A DNA stretch of 64,000 nucleotides, taken from positions 558,001 to 622,000 of the forward strand of contig JAPJBO010000005.1 of the NCBI GenBank assembly GCA_030068145.1, read 5' to 3'. Made by a program: the position numbers and the translations under genes. Source of the DNA: Diplonema papillatum. Its lineage: Eukaryota; Euglenozoa; Diplonemea; Diplonemida; Diplonemidae. The notes beneath the pieces are model-generated. The model had not been told where the DNA came from. It searched no databases and was given only the letters and a program-made list of their open reading frames with translations. This document shows, one piece after another, positions 54,163 to 64,000 of the stretch (position 1 is the first letter of the stretch; every line of letters starts with the position of its first letter).

Positions 54163-54980
54163 TGTGCGATGTAACCTGTAAGTGATTTAGTTAAACCGCT
54201 GCCAACGTTCTTTTTAGCTGTAACAAATACTGTCTCCAGGGAAGCAAAAATTGGTTATCGCAAAAAAGATCTTCGAAGTTCATTGCTATTCCGGCAGGAA
54301 CCGGCACAAAGGTTGCTACCCCCGTTGCGAGCCCGAAAAAGTGCAGCCGCTGTGTCCGGGAATATTCTCCCAAAATTGCCTTTCATGCTATCAAGAAACC
54401 CGGCGAATCTCGCGGGAGGTCCCAACACCTGTGCCTGTGAACATGCCTGCAGGCTGTAGAGGCGGAAGCACGATATATCACGAGCAAAAAGATGATCGCA
54501 TCGCTGAAATTGCCACAGGCTCGTTTCAAAAACTACCTTGCGTCTCACGGTCTCCAACACCGCGCGCAAACTCCCCCCAGCCCCCGTCAAAGATACGCTG
54601 AAAGATGCGAAGACAGAGCTTCCAGGCCACTACATGCTGCAGGCGCGACTGTCGCCCCGGCGATTGGACCTGTTCTTCCCATCTTTTTGCCTCCCGTGAG
54701 TGCTCAAGGGGGCTTCCGACGTCAGGAAATCGGAAGGATCGGGTGAAACCTTCGGTCATGCTACACGGGGAGCTGTGAGAGCCTTTTGTGTGCCTCCAGA
54801 CCACCCCGGGGCGCGTTGTGTCAATCCCCTCCTTTCTTTTCCGTGGGCACCATAACTATACCCCAAGCAAAACAGCAATCGAAAGCAAAAAAATGAAACG
54901 AAACCACCCCCCAGGGCTCTGTCTGCCCCAGCACAGTAAGCCAGTCCCCTCGGGGCCTTCCCCCCCCCCTTTTTTTGTGC

Positions 54981-55132
54981 TGCGACGAGCCACGAACAGC
55001 CGCCTGACAAACCAGACTCACACACTCAGGTTCCGCGCTGATGGTGGTCCGCCTTATGTGTGCGCGGCGGCGCAAACGGGACCCGTGCGGTGGTGAGCAC
55101 GTATCCATTCCGAGCACGTTCTTGCAATCCCC
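54981..55132 (+). repeat. Zinc-finger-ORF-relic repeat, copy 2 (degenerate)
   Basis: GCGACGAGCCACGAACAGCC, GCCTGACAAACCAGACTCAC, ACTCAGGTTCCGCGCTGATG, GAGCACGTTCTTGCAATCCC in the same order as at 56.5 kb. The frame is interrupted. Confidence 0.7.
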
Positions 55133-56349
55133 CCCCCTTTTCCGGAAGCGTTAACTATTTACTAGGACGTTGGGGGCCCTTTTCTTATAGCAAGCGCACA
55201 CTAGATTTGTAGGTTCCCACATGATTTGTGTGCTTTTGCGACGTAGCTGAATAGTCGGTGGCGGGCGCATTTCTTCAGTGCTAAGCCAGCCCGGTTTACG
55301 ACTTCGGTCGCGGTGAAGTGTCACAAGCTCTTCAGCCTTCCGAGTCGGATTCTATCGCTTGACCCGGTGTGTCCTTACACCGCACTGTGCACATGGCAAT
55401 GTATCCTGAGCCCAGTCTTTAGACATCGTGCTTGAAGAGGGAAAGAAGCACCCGTCCTTTGGCTGTGAGCCAAAGCGGAAAGTAAATGACAGAACAAAAA
55501 CTACCGTGCTGACGGATATCACTGCCCACCCGCTCCTATGTTCCCAGCATCGAATCCAGCTAAAAGTGAACTTTTACTCCAGAAACACCTGTCTAAAAAA
55601 TGACTCAAAACGCCGGCTTCCCAAAGTACGAAGCGGTCTCGGAGTGACCGATCCAGATTTTGAACTCCGGCCGTTTTCGAAAAGGATCGGTGAACTTATC
55701 CTGCAGAAACCTCATTTGAGGTGTTGGCCTGTCCCCCCATAGTTACACAGAATGTGAATAAAGCATGGCAGAAAGTGTGGGTCGTCGAGGAATAAAACCT
55801 GCGTGACGACTCGAACCAAGAAGCTCTCCAGCCAGCAGCACGTAACTGTTTTTAGTTCCTCGCGGGATCTACATCGTCTCTCGCCTCCCTTTTGTTTTTG
55901 AAAGTATGCCAATACTGCAGGGAATAGTTGACTAGACCTCTTGAGTTTGTGCTAACCACGAATTGGGAGTCGGAGAACCTACAAAGCCAAAAGCAGGACC
56001 GACCCCCCCGTTCCTCTCCTGTTGGTAATATGTTGGTCAACCACGCATGAAATGAAAATCAAAGACTGGCAAATGAAAGAGACTGGTATTCATAGTCTGG
56101 GTGGGTAGATGCAAAACTGTGAGGTGGCACGGATGCGGGGCCACGCGATACAGCTCCAGAGCTCCAGGAAGACGGAAGGATCACTACCTCTCCTGTTGGT
56201 AATATGATGGTCAACCACGCATGATTGAAAGTCTCGCGGGTCTAAGCGCGGAATATGTGCCCCCTGCGGCGCTCAAGGCTGAACACGAATGAAAGAGACA
56301 AGGAAGAAGAACTGAGATCCCCCCCCCCCCCGTAAGAAAAGACAAGTCA

Positions 56350-56907
56350 GTGCTGCCTAGTACAATCAGGGCGAGGGCCCTGAGTTTTTTAACTGATTAC
56401 TCAGACACGGTTGTAGGGGCCCTTTCTCTCCGTGACGGATTCGCCTGTGCTCTGGTAGCACGGGTGGTCCTGGCTCTGACGAGCTACGAACAGCCGCCTG
56501 ACAAACCAGACGCATACCGCTGTCCTGTCTGCAGACACTCAGGTTCCGCGCTGATAATGGTCCGCCTTATGTGTCCGTGGCTTAAAGTACCGAAACACGG
56601 CGCAGACGGGACCAGTGCGGTGTTGAGTCATATCCATTCCAAGCACGTTCTTGAAATCCTCGGTGGCGAAGGTCCCCAACAGGGCGGCTCTCGTTTGCAC
56701 TGGTTTGGGACAGGGCCTCCAACTAGGCCGAAATTCTTTACATTACCCGGATTATACCGGGATTCAAAATCATCGACATCAATCCCTCCCTCCCCCCCCC
56801 TTAAAAACGCCGTCGGGACACCCGAAATCCGGCCCCACGGCGAAATCACCCGACGTTTGCAGCATCCTCCCCTTACCAGTTTGACACAGCCAACAGGAGA
56901 GCTCTGA
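56350..56907 (+). pseudogene. Zinc-finger-like ORF fragment of a dispersed family (best preserved copy)
   Basis: An open 185-codon + frame. I do not recognise the protein. Around residue 57 it reads YRCPVCRHSGSALIMVRL, and about 30 residues later LSHIHSKHVLEIL, giving a C-x2-C ... H-x-H-x3-H pattern compatible with a zinc-binding finger. The segment recurs in decayed form at 20.5 and 55.0 kb, with the HSKH/HSEH part conserved best. The rest of the frame is low-confidence, and the last third covers a homopolymer. It may be a relic of a mobile-element protein or a multicopy gene; expression is unlikely. Confidence 0.4.
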
Positions 56908-57499
56908 ATGCTGACTACCTCAAGCCCGCAACCGGAGACCCAGAAAACCCCCGCTCCGTTCGAATTACCGCACCCCTCTCTTCTCTCGTCCCTCCCTACA
57001 GGTTGCCGGTCCACTCTCTTTTCCTCCTTGATGCCTTGATGCAGCTTTTTTCGGCTGCATCGTCACGATGTCCTTCCTCCGGTGTTTCTCCCGCTCGTTC
57101 GTGTCTGGCTTCGTTTCCGTGCAGCTGTGGACGGCAGCCAGTCCCTGGCCCTTTGCTTGGCAAGGCGGCGAAAAGGAGGAGACGAGAGGAGGTTTGGTCC
57201 GGTGTTAGCCTTGACAGGACACTTTGCCCGGCATCGCGAAGACTCCCCCGCAACAGGATCGAGGTTGATATGGGGCCGCTAAACGTGGCATACACGCGCC
57301 CCCTCTTTGAGACGTTCGATCTGACAGTGCCGTGATGCTACCACTGGATGGATTATGGCCAACGCCTCTGAGCCAGAACCCATTCTAGAGAAATGCGTGA
57401 GTTACTCAGGGCACATCGGATTTATCGGGCCACGACTAGCTTCGGCGAACGGCAACTTCCAACTTCACGTACAGATCCCGTGTCTCCAACCGGGTCGAT

Positions 57500-57700
57500 A
57501 CGAGTCCGAATGGACAGGCGGGCGTAACGCACTGAGGAGCCTTGTTGTTACGGAACTTCCGAAAGGTAGCACCAACGAACCGGAATCTGCAAATCTGCAG
57601 AGAAACGAAAGGCTATGGTACCAACGCCGCGTCTCCTTCCACCACACTGAAGAGAAACGAAAAGCTATAGTACCAATGCCGCGTTTCCCTTCACCACAAA
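57500..57700 (+). repeat. Shared segment plus ~56-bp tandem duplication just upstream of the WD40 gene
   Basis: 57500-57549 repeats 22528-22575. It is followed by two copies of AGAGAAACGAAA-GCTAT then GTACCAACGCCGCGTCTCCT / GTACCAATGCCGCGTTTCCC and TTCACCACA (57599-57700). The start codon of the WD40 gene is at 57751, so this lies in its likely leader or promoter. Confidence 0.8.
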
Positions 57701-57750
57701 TGCAAAACAGGGGGTGAGGAAGAGGGGAGGAGGAGGGTCGGCACGAAGCG

Positions 57751-60700
57751 ATGCGCGCGACGCCGCGGGCGAAGTCAGCCGGCCGCGGGACCCCCCGCAC
57801 CGCCACCCCTAAGGCCACGCCGAAGCCCCGGACGAACAACAACAACAACGGCAACACCACCGCCGCCACGACCACCACGCATGGTCCTCGGAAGCACCCC
57901 CCCCAGTGCGCCACGCTGAGCCCGCCGCCGGTCGCCGGCAGCGACTCATCCGACGCTGGGGTGGAAAGCACGCCGATGCTGCCGCCGCGGCGGCTGCTGC
58001 TGGACCCGCCGACGCACCCCGGCGCCGCCGCGGGCCCGGACGACGCGGCGACGGCAGCCCCGCCGCCCGAGCACCAAGCCTCGCTCGTCGGGCAGCTGCC
58101 GCTGCCGCACGCCCTGCGCTGCATGGCGAGCACCGGCACCGACAGCGTCTGGGTCGGGGACCGCACCGGCTCGGTCTCAACCCGACAGGCGGTCACCGCC
58201 GCAGCCGCGGGCGGGGCGGAGGGGGCCGTAGTGTACAAGGCCGCGGCCGGCGTGCTGCCCAACGCGATGGCGGTCGTGCAGGAGCAAGGCCAGGTGTGGG
58301 TCGGGTTCTCCGACGGAGTCGTCCGCGTTTTCGCCGCCGCCGCCGGCTCGCTGGTTAAGGAGCTGCAGCACCACGCGGGCGCGGTCCTCGACCTGCACGC
58401 GGCCGGCGGCGCGGTTTTTTCGGCCGGCCAAGACTGGAAGGTCAACCAATGGTCCGTCGGGTCCCTGAAACACGTCTCGACGTTCACCGGCCACAGCAAC
58501 GCAGTCCGCTGCCTCACGACCGGCGCGTGCCTGGCCTCCGGATCCGACGACGAGACCATCCGCCTCTGGGGCGAGCAGAAGCGAGTGCTCAAGGGGCACT
58601 CCGGCTCGGTGCTGCGGCTGCTCGCGGTTGGAGACGCGCTGTGGTCGGGTGGGGAAGACGGCGTGGTTATGGTCTGGGACGCGGCCGAAGGCGTGTGCAC
58701 CAGGAGGTTGGGTGTGCACAAGGCACCGATCAGCGCGTTGGTCAGCGTCGGGTGCGAGGCGGTGTGGAGCGCGGATAAATACGGGGTCGTCGCCGTGTGG
58801 ACGACGGCAGGGCAGCTGACCCAGCGCCTGTCCCCGAGCGGCACTGACTGGCAGCGCAACGGGATCTGGTGCGCGTGCGTAGCCGCCAGAACAACCAGCT
58901 GGCGCGTGTGGACCGGCAGCGGCGACGACGCCCTTCGCGTCTGGGAGACCCCCGCCGCCCCCCACGCCGCGGTCGAATCGAGCCTGCGGGCGGAGCTCGC
59001 GGCGCTGCGCAACCGCCGGACCCTCGCCGACGTCCACCTGGAGGCGATGCTCAGGGACAACGACGCCGCCGAGCTGAAAAAGCGCGCGGAAGACCTGCAA
59101 ACCGCGCTTTGCGACAAAGAAACGGAAGTCGAACGGCTCGCGATGCAAGCCAGCGACCTCGAAGGCGAAGCGGCGCTCGCAAAAGTCGAGTTGGACCGCC
59201 TGCGGACTCTGCACGCGGAGGTCGAAAAGCTGCGAAAGCGAAACAAAGAGCTGGAGAAGTCCGCGTCGGAAAGCGACGCAAAAGCGGTGGTCTTGGGGAA
59301 GGAGTGTGCGGCCCGGACTGCCGCACTGGACGGGTTGGAGGAGGAGAAGCAGGAACACGAGAATCGGTTGGGGAGAGTCGTGGAGCTAGAGAGGGAGCTG
59401 TCGCTGGAGAAGAAAAGGCGCGAGTCCGAGCAGCAGACCGTCGCGTGCTTCGAGGCGCAGAACGGCGAGCTGCGGGCCCGGTTGCGCGAGGCGGAGGCGG
59501 CGACCGACGAGCTCAACGACGAGATCACTCACCTCAGCGCCCCGTCCGCCACCCCTTCCGTCGACGCCATAATCATCGTCGCGACTTCCCTGTTGCTGTC
59601 GGTCGAGGTCGCCTCGCGCGACGTCCTCCTCGACCTTCAGCACCACCTCTTCAGCAATCTGAATCGTGCATTTCAGGCAGGCCTGCAGTACTCCCTCACA
59701 CCGTCGACAATTCCGTGCTTTGAGCCAACAGCGACCGAACAGTCTGCACGGGAGTCAGCCCGGGATGCTTCAACCTCGTCCATCTTCGACCCACTTCCTC
59801 AGGCAAGGACCTCCACAGAGCAAGGTCTCCACTTCCGCATCCTCACTCTCGAGCAGGCTTTAACCGAGAGTCAGAAGCAGCTTCTATCGCAAACGTCCGA
59901 AGGACAGGTACGCCTGCTGAAAGCTAACGGAGACTCGCACTCGCAGTTTTCTCTGTTTCTCCCCAACCCATGAAAGGGTTAAACTTGACGGAAAACACAC
60001 CATCAAACGTGCCCGAGAGCTTCGTTGTGCAGGCGGCACGTTGCGGTGTCGCTGAAGACATTCTGAGCCACCTTAACATCACAGGAAAGCTGCGCGCGCA
60101 TTCAGCAACTGGAAGCAAGCCTGGCAGTCCACAAAAACGAGCTGACCGAGACGGTGTGCTTTTTCTGCTGACCAGTTCGGTGTGGGTGTGCGGATGAACG
60201 GACCTGTGAAAAGAATTCGGAAGGACTACACAGTCCAAGCCCAAACAGCTTTGGATTTACATCTGAATGACACCTCAATACAAAAAGAGTTGTCGACAAC
60301 TAACAAGTAAAAGAATAAAATAAAACTACGCATTTTTTCTCGTTTCTTTGGCAAAGCAGAACGCTGCCGGGAAGGTTCCGAACCCACTGTTTCCTTCCGC
60401 GTGGAGGCACACGGAAGAGGGTCTCCACAGGGGTGCCGACCCCAGCGAGTAAAAGGTTGCCTCTTCCGCGGCAGGATTTATCTAGCAAGGTGGCCGGTGC
60501 TTCTCACCGGCCCCGAAGCACGCCAGCGTCCTCCTCCAAACCCTCACTGTCTTTCTCTGTGTCTCTATCCCTCTTTTATTACGTACACGGAAGCGAGGTT
60601 TGGCGGCAGGTTCTCCAAGAGAAGGGAAATACAATTCTCGTTTCTTTGGCAAAACAGAACGCTGCCGGGAAGGTTCCGAACGCACGGAGACCTTCGACAG

Positions 60701-62807
60701 TTGCTTCGCTTCTACTTATCGTTTCCCGCTGCGACTCTGAGTGCCAACGCTACTCGTTCTACAATGTAGTCTATTCATGATTACCAACTACATAATACTA
60801 TAATAAGGTGTCACGGGATAAGCCGGCAGCCGCTGCTTAACGGCATGCTGATCCGTGTGGTCCGTGTACTTAACGGTTCCCAGTGTTTAACGGCTTTGTC
60901 AAGTGGGCGGCCCTCCCTCAGATACTTCAACTCTCTTCGTGTCCACACAGGCAGCCGAGCTTGCAAGGGCGCGGTGTGAAGTTTCGAGTAGGATCGCGGA
61001 GGTGAATGGGAAGGAGAAAGGCGTACAGCGCCTCCAAGAGTGCTTGCAGGGCAAGGATGCGGAGCTGGTGGCGATCACGCAGGAGACGCACGCGTACCGT
61101 CAGCAGCTGGAGCAGAGCATTGCATGCATCGCTTCGCTGGAGGCGGCGTTGAAGGCCGCTGAAAGGGGCACGGAAGCCCGGCAGCAGAAGTTGGACTCTG
61201 TGCCTCAGCGTATCCAGCAGCTGGAAGCGGGACATGCGAAGGAAGTCGACAGCTTCGCGCTGCGACTCCGCTTGAAAGACGAAGAACTGCTCCGAATAGA
61301 AACCAGACGAGCCGACTCAGAAAGAGACGCCGACAATCTGAAGAAAGTCATCGAGATCCTGCGCCGAGACCTGGACCAGCACCGCGTCAAGGTCGCAAAA
61401 CACGAAGAGTCTATTCTTCGCACTGACGACGACAGAGCGCAGGTATGGTAGCACCTTGGACACTCCATGCCCGACACACCCCTATTCCAAGTTCCCTTCG
61501 GAGCGAGTCGTGTTACCGTTAACATCGGCAAATCACACGTTCGCAAACTTCTGCTGTACCTGAGGGCACCTGCAGTATACACCCCAAGCGCCGAAAATGG
61601 CCGAAAAGATCTCGAAGACATCTGCGACGCGTCTCGTCTTCAGCACTGAAGGGAAACAAGACAAGAACCATCGGAGACTCACCCTCTTGAGCTAGCCGGA
61701 AAGGGTGAAGGGTTTGGGAGAGATCTAAACACGTCGGCAGTGGCGTTGTAGGGTGGGTCGGCTGGTTTATCGGAGAAACGTGGATAACGAACTTCGAAAA
61801 CGAAGCAAGCGAAGTTCTGGACGCATTTACCGCGATGCACCTGAACTGTGGACGGTTATTATTGTACGCCCCGTGCACACTATCACAGGTCGCTTCAAAG
61901 TACAGCGAGGTGCTCGCCGTCGTTGACCAGTTGAAGGGCAAGCTCAGCTGCAAACAAGACGAACTGCACCAATTGCAACGAGAGCGAGCAGACGACGTCA
62001 GTGTCCGAGCTGCTGCCACCGATGCTTTGCAGGGGAAGCTGCTCGATGCGCAGAGCGCGCTGGCCGAGCGGGAGGCAAAGCTTTGCGTCCTCGAAGCGCA
62101 GCTGCACGCAAAGACCGAACAATACTCGAGGCAAACCAATGTCTTGAGCGAGGTCTTGTCAGAGGTGACCGACAGGAGGCGCCACTCGGTATGACCCTCC
62201 GTCAGTTGTATGGCTGCATCTCGCTCAATACTTAAAGAGAGCTCACGGCGTGAGCAACGACACCGCGCAAAAATTAGATCACAACACTTGTTGAACGATT
62301 GGGGCTTACCGTACCGTGCCGTAATGAGTAGCGAAACTGGACCGGGGAAAGAAACAAACCAGAAATGTTTCCGGTGCCAGAGATTGTTGTCAAGCCGAAC
62401 TTGATTCATTGATCGGTCCTCACTATTGTGTCATGATAGGTTTTTCGAGTACCCGTAGCCAGCAGCATTTGGCTGAACAACGGGCGAGGAGAGACACGTC
62501 ACCGTATCACGGGTGTGCTACACGCGAAGGAGGCAGCACGTAAAAACAGGGCCAACAAACACAGAACGAGCTTGCCTCTCGTGTTGAAGAGCTGGAGAGA
62601 GGCATGAGGGACCCCATGGGGCAAAGCGCGGGTGGTAGCAGCAGTGACGCAGATCAGCAGCAGAGACGGCAGTGGGAGCTGGAACGCGCGCATCTGCAAG
62701 AGGTCATTCAGCAACTGCAGCAGAACAGCGATGCTGGCAATGTGCACACCTTCAGCGCCGTTCGGGCGAAGCTGGACGCAACGCAGCGCGAGCTGGCAGT
62801 CCAAAGG
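57751..62807 (+). CDS. WD40-repeat plus long coiled-coil protein, at least 5 exons, 3' end beyond the window
   Basis: Exons 57751-59907, 60085-60153, 60951-61442, 61889-62188 and about 62565-62807 join with every intron in phase 0, giving at least 1,087 residues without a stop. Residues 1-110 are low-complexity (Asn, Thr, Pro, Ala). About 111-400 form a WD40 beta-propeller (SVWVGDRTGSV, GHSNAVRCL, ASGSDDETIRLWG, GHSGSVLRLL, GGEDGVVMVWD, GSGDDALRVWE). From 409 to about 593 there is a heptad-rich coiled coil, then a linker, and exons 2-5 each add more coiled coil (ESCARIQQLEASL; EEVNG-like and KVIEILRRDLDQH; VVDQLKGKLSCKQDEL; WELERAHLQEVIQQLQQ). A scaffold or cytoskeletal role is inferred from architecture only. 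The fifth exon may start at 62550 instead, adding GQQTQ. The next donor is GTATGC at 62808 and no later exon is recognisable before 64000. Confidence 0.85.
60340..60695 (+). repeat. ~55-bp direct repeat within WD40-gene intron 2
   Basis: CGTTTCTTTGGCAAAGCAGA, ACGCTGCCGGGAAGGTTCCG, AACCCAC at 60338-60390 recurs at 60640-60690 with two differences. The rest of intron 2 (60154-60950) shows nothing coding. Confidence 0.8.
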
Positions 62808-63000
62808 GTATGCCGATGCCTCCTTTTCTCACCCAGGCTAAGGCGTTTTGAGAAGACACACAACGAACCGACGAAAGGACGTTTAACCCCCTTTTCACAA
62901 AGTCGTGCCACAAATTCAGAAAACGGTCCAACCCGCCCAAATCTTCGAATAGACTTCGTACTCCCCTCATACTACCCGCCTCACAGCCTCAAAAAAAAAA

Positions 63001-63060
63001 ATGGTCAACCGGAGACCCTAAAACACCGAACCTTTAAACCACAATTAAAGCTAGAATTGT
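63001..63060 (+). repeat. GGTCAACCGGAGACCC-family repeat (3' part)
   Basis: ATGGTCAACCGGAGACCCTA, AAACACCGAACCTTTAAACC, ACAATTAAAGCTAG, preceded by a run of A. The left half of the family is missing. Confidence 0.7.
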
Positions 63061-63187
63061 AATTCGTTCATTCATGACGCCCAGTCGACGGCACTTCAAG
63101 CGTCGAACAGTTCTTTCGAAGATTGGCTGCGGACCTACGACGCGTGTTTTTCTCCGAGAGAAAGCGAAGGGTTCTGACACCTTCTTT

Positions 63188-63575
63188 TTTGTATGAACAA
63201 GGCATTGTCGGAACTGAAAAATGAGTAGTTGGCAGCGTGCCCATCAAACTTACCAAAGCAAGCAAGCGAGTTCCCCACTACGAAAAGCAACCGCCATAGT
63301 AGCCCTTTCCTCAAGTCTCCCTGGCAAACGTTGAAGGGAGTCCGGTAGCGAGCTCTACATACGTTCCTGCCAGCGCGGGCCAACCGATTTTTGCGAGTCC
63401 TACAATAGGCGTTCGAGTCAGGTTCTCAACGATTTTTTCATTGAACGGGAAAAAACACGCAGTCCTTTATCCCCGAGGTTTTATTATCCCGCAATCGAAC
63501 CAGGTTGTAATACCTAAGCACATACACACCTTCTCCGGTAGCTCCCGGCTCAGCCAACTCTCGCGGCCTTCTTAA
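63188..63575 (+). repeat. Diverged ATTAGTAGTTGGCAGCGTAC family repeat
   Basis: GTATGAACAAGGCATTGTCG, AATGAGTAGTTGGCAGCGTG, then CCGCCATAGTAG; further on AACGGGAAAAAACACGCAGT and CTCCCGGCTCAGCCAACTCT resemble 18.99-19.05 kb. An insertion of about 120 bases separates the two parts. Confidence 0.6.
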
Positions 63576-64000
63576 AAGGTCCCTCCCTCCCTCCCAGCTC
63601 GGCCGAGGAGAGCGCGTGTTAGCGGTTTTTTGCGCCAGCATTGCGTACGGTCTTCTTTCCCGACTCCCAGCGGGGTAAGCGGGCCTACTATTCCCTCCGA
63701 GTCAGGTTCTCAACGATTCCTTCATGAATTCCACGGCGTCACGAAAGCACCACCCCCGACGCCCGTCCACCGACACCCCGAAGGCTCCATTTTTAGACTG
63801 TTTCTTCATTTCTTCTGTTGTTTGGCCCTTCTGCGGAAGGCCCAAGCAAGAGAACCCATTTAACTCACTCCAAAGCTCCCGGTTTGGCGCCGGTGCGTGG
63901 CGTTTGAAAAAAAGAATTCCACTACAAAAGAAAAGGACACCCCAAGGCCAGTTCCCCGTAGTTCCCCCGCAGTTCACCTTGGCTATACCGACCACACCAT

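Larger units (their letters stand above)
51731..57750. other. Spacer between the 17-bp satellite and the WD40 gene
   Basis: Holds one family B and one family A element, two zinc-finger-relic copies, a pair of ~55-base matches (CCAATACTGCAGGGAATAGT at 55910 and CTAATACTGCAGGGAATAGT at 2873, both on +), and the tandem duplication before 57751. Frames at 52573-52953, 55428-55742 and 57003-57335 are open but unsupported. Confidence 0.5.
62808..64000. other. Presumed intron or 3' region of the WD40 gene
   Basis: After the GTATGC donor at 62808 I see two repeat-family members (63001, 63188) and no exon with coiled-coil composition. A C-rich, open stretch at 63630-63863 lacks splice support. The gene's end is not in the window. 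Confidence 0.45.

Noticed and set aside
57465-59528. 687-codon open frame on the minus strand opposite the WD40 gene
   Set aside because: It is the shadow of the GC-rich WD40/coiled-coil exon: Ser/Ala/Arg-rich, no motifs, and the opposite strand has clear WD repeats.

Overview
This window looks like a repeat-rich nuclear segment from a unicellular eukaryote. The genes are GC-rich and split by GT-AG introns. They carry eukaryote-specific products (an RPA32-like OB-fold protein, a receptor-type cyclase-homology protein, a WD40/coiled-coil protein) and lie in long, lower-GC, repeat-filled spacers. Every gene I can support is on the + strand, introns begin mostly GTATGY and end CACAG, and the cyclase-like protein has the layout known from bodonid and kinetoplastid families. 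I infer a euglenozoan, plausibly a diplonemid. No rRNA, SL RNA or other marker is present to prove it.

Layout: (1) 1-4074, repeats only. (2) 4075-7131, a secreted family-3 glycoside hydrolase in three exons; both introns host a short foldback element. (3) 9867-11920, an RPA32-like single-stranded-DNA-binding protein in four exons. (4) 15331-16767, a membrane-anchored HIT-superfamily protein resembling GDP-hexose phosphorylases (VTC2/GDPGP1), followed by a decayed copy of its own 3' end. (5) 19610-20018, the 3' part of a proline-rich, acidic-tailed protein, again followed by a duplicated 3' end. (6) 20.2-39.7 kb, a gene desert with dispersed repeats, two inverted-repeat structures (33.5-34.9 kb and 35.7-38.6 kb, the second with a nested insertion), zinc-finger-like ORF relics and hairpin elements. 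(7) 39.69-40.69 kb, a 45-bp satellite directly upstream of an ECHDC1-like enoyl-CoA hydratase/isomerase-family gene (40777-43270), whose last exon is followed by degenerate 3'-end copies. (8) 45382-48334, a two-exon receptor-type pseudo-cyclase. (9) 50.1-51.7 kb, a 17-bp satellite with higher-order structure. (10) 57751 to beyond 62807, a WD40 plus coiled-coil protein in at least five exons that leaves the window.

The genes do not form a metabolic pathway; they share orientation and splice signals, not function. The most notable signals concern genome architecture: a superfamily of 210-300 bp elements with about 43-bp imperfect inverted ends, sitting in introns and spacers, with a paralogous empty site in the same window; repeated tandem duplication of gene 3' ends; and nested long-inverted-repeat elements. 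Exon boundaries were deduced by eye from reading frame, splice motifs and family conservation, not from transcripts.
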